In this document: one piece after another, positions 25,354 to 28,831 of the stretch
How positions within the stretch are numbered: position 1 is the first letter of the stretch
Layout: every line of letters begins with the position of its first letter
IMG/VR virus record: IMGVR_UViG_3300021599_001134
Location: 1 to 28,831 of that record
Strand: one strand, 5' to 3'
Source: a virus
Length of the DNA: 28,831 nt
Program-made: the position numbers and the translations under genes
The notes under the pieces: generated by a model
Told to the model about the DNA's origin: nothing
Database searches by the model: none
Seen by the model: the letters and a program-made list of their open reading frames with translations, nothing else

Positions 25354-27944
25354 TATCCTAGATACAATCCTGATCCTTGAAGTGGGTTAGAACCTCTACC
25401 AACTGTTGCTGTCTCTGCATTTGATTGTGGTGCAGTTCCTGCGGTGGAAGTTTGTGATGTTGCTGGTGTATTTAATGCCACAATAGTTGGTTGATTTTGT
25501 TTTGGAGCACTAGACATATCAAAAATACTAGAAGGTTGTTGCTGTTGCGGACGTTGGAATATAGGACTGGGAACTGCCATCACTTTTTCAGCAACAAATT
25601 TATCTTTATCTTTTCCTTTAAGACCTAATGCATCTGCTTCTGCTCTGGCAGCAATAGCAACTCTATGTTGCTCGGGAGACAATGCTTTATCTGGTCTTTG
25701 ACCTGCTGCTAATGCTCCAGGTGGATTACCTGCAACTGGTGTTGTCGGAGTTGGTTTTTGTTGTTGATATTTTGATAAGAATTGTTGATAACGTTTTGCT
25801 GCTTCTGGTGTGTGAACATTTGGTTGACTTCCTCCAGGAAGAGATGGCCATCCCAAATCTTTAGAAAGTTTAGGAAATACTTCAGATTCAATCTTACCTT
25901 CTTTAAGTGCTTTAAGCATTCCTGCTTCTCCACCTTTTCCTCCTCCAGCATTATAAACTTGGGTCATAAAATTTCTCATAATTTGAGTTTGATTTTCCAT
26001 ACTAAATTTATCTTTCGTTGGATCCAATCCAGCTTGAATTGCTCTCTCACGTAAATATGAAGAGTGAAACTGGAATGCACCCAAGGCTCCTGTCGAAGAT
26101 CCTTTTCCAATAAATGATTTTGCTTTTGATATGGCATCATCAATAGTCATATTTTCTAGACCTTGTACTGCTCCAATTCCTTGAACTGAATTTGGTCCAC
26201 CTTCACCACCAGAAATAGTTGACATCAAAGCTTTGATTTCTTCTGGTGCATCTCCAGGTATTAAATTATCAGATCCATTTCCCATACCATTTCCAGTGCC
26301 GTTTCCAGATGGATCTGTATCATTTATTTTTTTACCAAGAAGTTCCATGAACTTACCAAATCCTTCCTTCATCTTCTCAAATAAAGATTTCTTTCCACCT
26401 TTATCTTCTTCTTTCTTTTGTTTTTCTTCTTTTGGTTTTGCTACTGTCTTAGTTCCAGTTGCTTTATTAGTGATAGTTGAAGGTAAACCAAATACATTAG
26501 AAAGTGCTCTGGAGTTTTGTTGTATTAATGGTCTAATATCATCACCAGAACTACCCATAGTACTCAGGTATTCATTTGTCATTGCAAGTGTTCCGCCACC
26601 AGCTGCCATTGGTAGTAAACTTGCGGCGTCAACTAATGATTGAGTGAGATCATTATTCATTGTAAGAGCATTGATACTATTGGTGTTATTAAAAGTGTTT
26701 TGTGTTCCCATTTCAAACTGTTGAAGTTTTGGTTTGGGTAACATAGGTGTTCTTGGTTTTGGTTCTACCTTACCAGTAACAGCACTTCTTTCACCTTGAG
26801 TATAGTTGTTATTTAATGGAACAACTTTTGTTGGCTCATCAATCTCATGTAAATATCCACTGTCTGGACCAGAAACTATTTTAGCAGATCCATCTGGTGT
26901 TAACAATGCTTCTGTACCATGTAATTCAAGACCACCTTTACCAGAGAACATACCACCTTTCTCTGCTTTTGGATAACCATATGCTTCCATACTAGGAAGA
27001 TCATTCATCATGCCAGATACTGGTCTGACTATAGGTGGTTCATAACCATATCCATATGCAGCCATCATATCAGATTCATCCGCAAAAGATGAATACATCT
27101 TTCGCTCATTCTCTTTTGTTCTCAAATCATCTGGTGTTTCCGCACCAGCAGCTGTAATTTTTCTTTCTAACTGGGACTCTTGTTGTATGTCCTCTCGTTT
27201 GTCAACAATATTTTTTTGGACTTGAGTTTGATTAGAAATTACATCAACTAACTTCTGTAGTTTATCTTCAAGTGTAGTGTTCCTTACTTTAAGATCTTGT
27301 GCTACATCTGCCTGCAATTGATTTGCTACAATCAACGTACCATAAACAGAAGATGATGATTGTGTAATTGATTGTGCTGTCTTTTCAATTGACTTTGCGA
27401 TAGCATCAATCGATTCAATAATCTGCTCTCTAGAAACTCTCTTGCCACCTCCACCATCAATAGCATTCTTTACTTTTGTCCTAGTGCTAGGAATTTTTTC
27501 ACTTTGCGGAGAAAAATAATCTTCGTAATCAGTATAATCAAACTGACTGCGAAATCTTTTTGAGTTCTTTAAATTTGCTTTAGAATATATTAATGACTGC
27601 TTAAGTTGTCCTATAACTTTACCACGTAACCTTTTGTTCTTAGTTACTTTACCAACTAGCAAAGCTTTTCTGTAGAGTGCTGCTAGTTCTTGTTTCTTCT
27701 TGTTTAATTTGAATCCACCAAACTCACCAACCAATGCTTTCTTAAAGAAATCTCCACGAGGAAACATTGAATTGAATTGTGCTTCATCAATCCCTTGTTC
27801 TAGTGCTTTCTTCTGAGCAAACTTTCTTTCTTTATCTGCAAGAACTTTTGCAGCAAGAACTTTGGAAATCATAGTTCCAATAGAATCTTCTAGAAAAGTA
27901 GAACTCCCCCTAGTATCTACGTAACCTTCAGTTCCTGCTGCCAT
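25353..27944 (-). CDS. Hub-associated structural protein with lysozyme-like transglycosylase domain (863 aa)
   Basis: The N-terminal part (1-160) is basic; a coiled-coil-like stretch follows (about 170-280). A segment with GGMFSGKGGLELHGTEALLTP (about 325-350) is of the kind found in tail tape-measure and hub proteins. Residues about 575-720 form a lysozyme-like domain: SGGEGGPNSVQG with a likely catalytic Glu near 581, then MTIDDAISKAKSF, GALGAFQFHSSYL and GLDPTKDKFSMENQ. This order is that of phage transglycosylases that cut peptidoglycan glycan strands during DNA entry. The tail is Pro/Gln/Thr-rich. An excellent AGGAAGG (27959-27953) stands 8 nt before the ATG. It could replace the lysozyme missing from the gp5-like protein. 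Confidence 0.78.
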   Translation of the reverse strand: MAAGTEGYVDTRGSSTFLEDSIGTMISKVLAAKVLADKERKFAQKKALEQGIDEAQFNSMFPRGDFFKKALVGEFGGFKLNKKKQELAALYRKALLVGKVTKNKRLRGKVIGQLKQSLIYSKANLKNSKRFRSQFDYTDYEDYFSPQSEKIPSTRTKVKNAIDGGGGKRVSREQIIESIDAIAKSIEKTAQSITQSSSSVYGTLIVANQLQADVAQDLKVRNTTLEDKLQKLVDVISNQTQVQKNIVDKREDIQQESQLERKITAAGAETPDDLRTKENERKMYSSFADESDMMAAYGYGYEPPIVRPVSGMMNDLPSMEAYGYPKAEKGGMFSGKGGLELHGTEALLTPDGSAKIVSGPDSGYLHEIDEPTKVVPLNNNYTQGERSAVTGKVEPKPRTPMLPKPKLQQFEMGTQNTFNNTNSINALTMNNDLTQSLVDAASLLPMAAGGGTLAMTNEYLSTMGSSGDDIRPLIQQNSRALSNVFGLPSTITNKATGTKTVAKPKEEKQKKEEDKGGKKSLFEKMKEGFGKFMELLGKKINDTDPSGNGTGNGMGNGSDNLIPGDAPEEIKALMSTISGGEGGPNSVQGIGAVQGLENMTIDDAISKAKSFIGKGSSTGALGAFQFHSSYLRERAIQAGLDPTKDKFSMENQTQIMRNFMTQVYNAGGGKGGEAGMLKALKEGKIESEVFPKLSKDLGWPSLPGGSQPNVHTPEAAKRYQQFLSKYQQQKPTPTTPVAGNPPGALAAGQRPDKALSPEQHRVAIAARAEADALGLKGKDKDKFVAEKVMAVPSPIFQRPQQQQPSSIFDMSSAPKQNQPTIVALNTPATSQTSTAGTAPQSNAETATVGRGSNPLQGSGLYLG

Positions 27945-27964
27945 TTGCTATACCTTCCTACTAA

Positions 27965-27972
27965 TATTTATT
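27965..27972 (-). promoter_or_regulatory. Late promoter motif AATAAATA before the 863-aa gene
   Basis: Matches NATAAATA, contains the stop codon of the M23 peptidase gene, and lies 20 nt before the ATG at 27944. The same layout is seen before the gp5-like gene, which makes chance less likely. Confidence 0.6.
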
Positions 27973-28831
27973 GTAAGGATAAACGAAGTTTTTCTATTAC
28001 TTTTACATCATATTCTTTAGTGGATCTCCATTGACCACCTACTTGTTCAAACTGTATATTACTAAATCCAGTTGGTAATGTAGGTGCTTTTTGTTGATTA
28101 ATAACAATCAATTGTTCTTGCTCTCCAGTTTCAAATTTGTTAAGCATTTGTATCGATTCTGCTTTAGGTGGAGAATACATTGCTTGCGTTTGTTGAGCAA
28201 CAAAATCTCTAACAAGTCCAACATTTTTTACATTTCCCTTTTCATCTTTAGATGTAGTATCTAATCTAGTCATGCCATCAAAGAATTCAAATCCTTTTGC
28301 CGTCTTATGTGCTTTGTATTGTTTACCACCAGATGTAAACATTCTCTCTTGTCCTGTTTCCATTCCAAAGTTTTGAGTGATTGATTGACCACTTCCAGGT
28401 GAAGTTCCATCGTAAGCTTCCAATGGAGTTTTACCACTTGGATCTAGATTTAATCCAGGAACTTTACCTGCTTGAATATCTGCCATCTTATATGCTTTTT
28501 TAAGTATACTATTACCAGCTTTATCTGGATCTACATGTGTACCATTAACAATCATTTCAAAATGCAAGTGGGGAGCACTACTAATACTATCTGTTTTAGT
28601 AATGACACCAAGTTTTTGCCCAGCTTTAACTTGATCTCCTTGTTTGATAGATGGAGTTACATGAAGATATCTTGTTTTAATATTGTTTGCATGTTCAACT
28701 GTGATACCATAACTAACTCCTCCTCCAGGAATATCTGCCACTTCAAATACTTGTGTAACTTTTCCTGGCAAAGCAGCGACAAATTTCATTCCAGGTGGTC
28801 CAATAATATCTCTACCTTTATGCTTTCTTCC
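27968..28831 (-). CDS. M23-type peptidase (lysostaphin-like), 5' end off the window
   Basis: The frame is open to the right edge and reads GRKHKGRDIIGPPGMKFVAA before the internal ATG at 28789, so that ATG is not the start and the protein continues beyond the window. The zinc-site motifs of M23 endopeptidases are all visible: HKGRD (His and Asp ligands), YLHVTP, and APHLHFEM (HxH). GDQVKAGQKLGVI between them is the usual biotinyl-like loop. The family cuts peptide cross-links of peptidoglycan. The C-terminal 170 residues are of unknown fold. It stands at the head of the visible hub block and next to a transglycosylase, so it is probably a virion-borne wall hydrolase used at infection, not the lysis enzyme. 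The family call is firm. Confidence 0.88.
   Translation of the reverse strand, partial: GRKHKGRDIIGPPGMKFVAALPGKVTQVFEVADIPGGGVSYGITVEHANNIKTRYLHVTPSIKQGDQVKAGQKLGVITKTDSISSAPHLHFEMIVNGTHVDPDKAGNSILKKAYKMADIQAGKVPGLNLDPSGKTPLEAYDGTSPGSGQSITQNFGMETGQERMFTSGGKQYKAHKTAKGFEFFDGMTRLDTTSKDEKGNVKNVGLVRDFVAQQTQAMYSPPKAESIQMLNKFETGEQEQLIVINQQKAPTLPTGFSNIQFEQVGGQWRSTKEYDVKVIEKLRLSLQ

Overview
This window looks like part of the late structural region of a T4-like cyanomyovirus, a contractile-tailed phage of marine Synechococcus or Prochlorococcus. Four things support this: a gp5-type baseplate hub with an OB domain followed by a separate beta-helix spike, several collar-domain and glycine-rich tail-fibre genes, T4-type late promoter motifs (NATAAATA), and a CpeT-like phycobiliprotein-lyase gene, which only makes sense in a cyanobacterial host. 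The DNA is AT-rich. Every gene I can support lies on the minus strand, so the window is read from its right end to its left.

In transcription order, the right part (28831 to 19119) is a baseplate-hub block: a 5'-truncated M23 peptidase; an 863-aa structural protein with a lysozyme-like transglycosylase domain; a gp27/gpD-like hub protein; an 1182-aa gp5-like hub with a Calx-beta domain and three further beta-sandwich repeats; and a 412-aa spike with gp5C-like octad repeats. The last two pairs overlap as TAATG, and the second and fourth genes have NATAAATA motifs just upstream.

The middle (19118 to 16915) is an early-type island: a 43-aa very basic protein, tRNA-Ile(UAU), tRNA-Met(CAU), tRNA-Leu(UAA), a 90-aa unknown protein, cpeT, tRNA-Thr(UGU), a degenerate tRNA-like element, a 70-aa unknown protein, tRNA-Leu(UAG), and a tRNA-Asn(GUU) that lies inside a small ORF. 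At least three near-consensus sigma-70 promoters (TTGACA, 17-18 bp, TATACT/TACAAT/TATGAT) are squeezed between these elements. The island ends in a strong intrinsic terminator, and a perfect T4 late promoter (TATAAATA) lies immediately beyond it.

The left part (16865 to 1) is a tail-fibre/adhesin block of tightly packed genes: a 3493-aa giant protein with a pectate-lyase-like N-terminus and internal repeats, two collar-domain fibre proteins, a beta-sandwich protein, a 643-aa glycine-rich adhesin, an 80-aa unknown protein, and the start of a second glycine-rich protein that runs off the left edge. Two of these genes carry what look like single-base frameshifts in short homopolymers (near 4915 and 3150). 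They are either sequence errors or real lesions in host-recognition genes.
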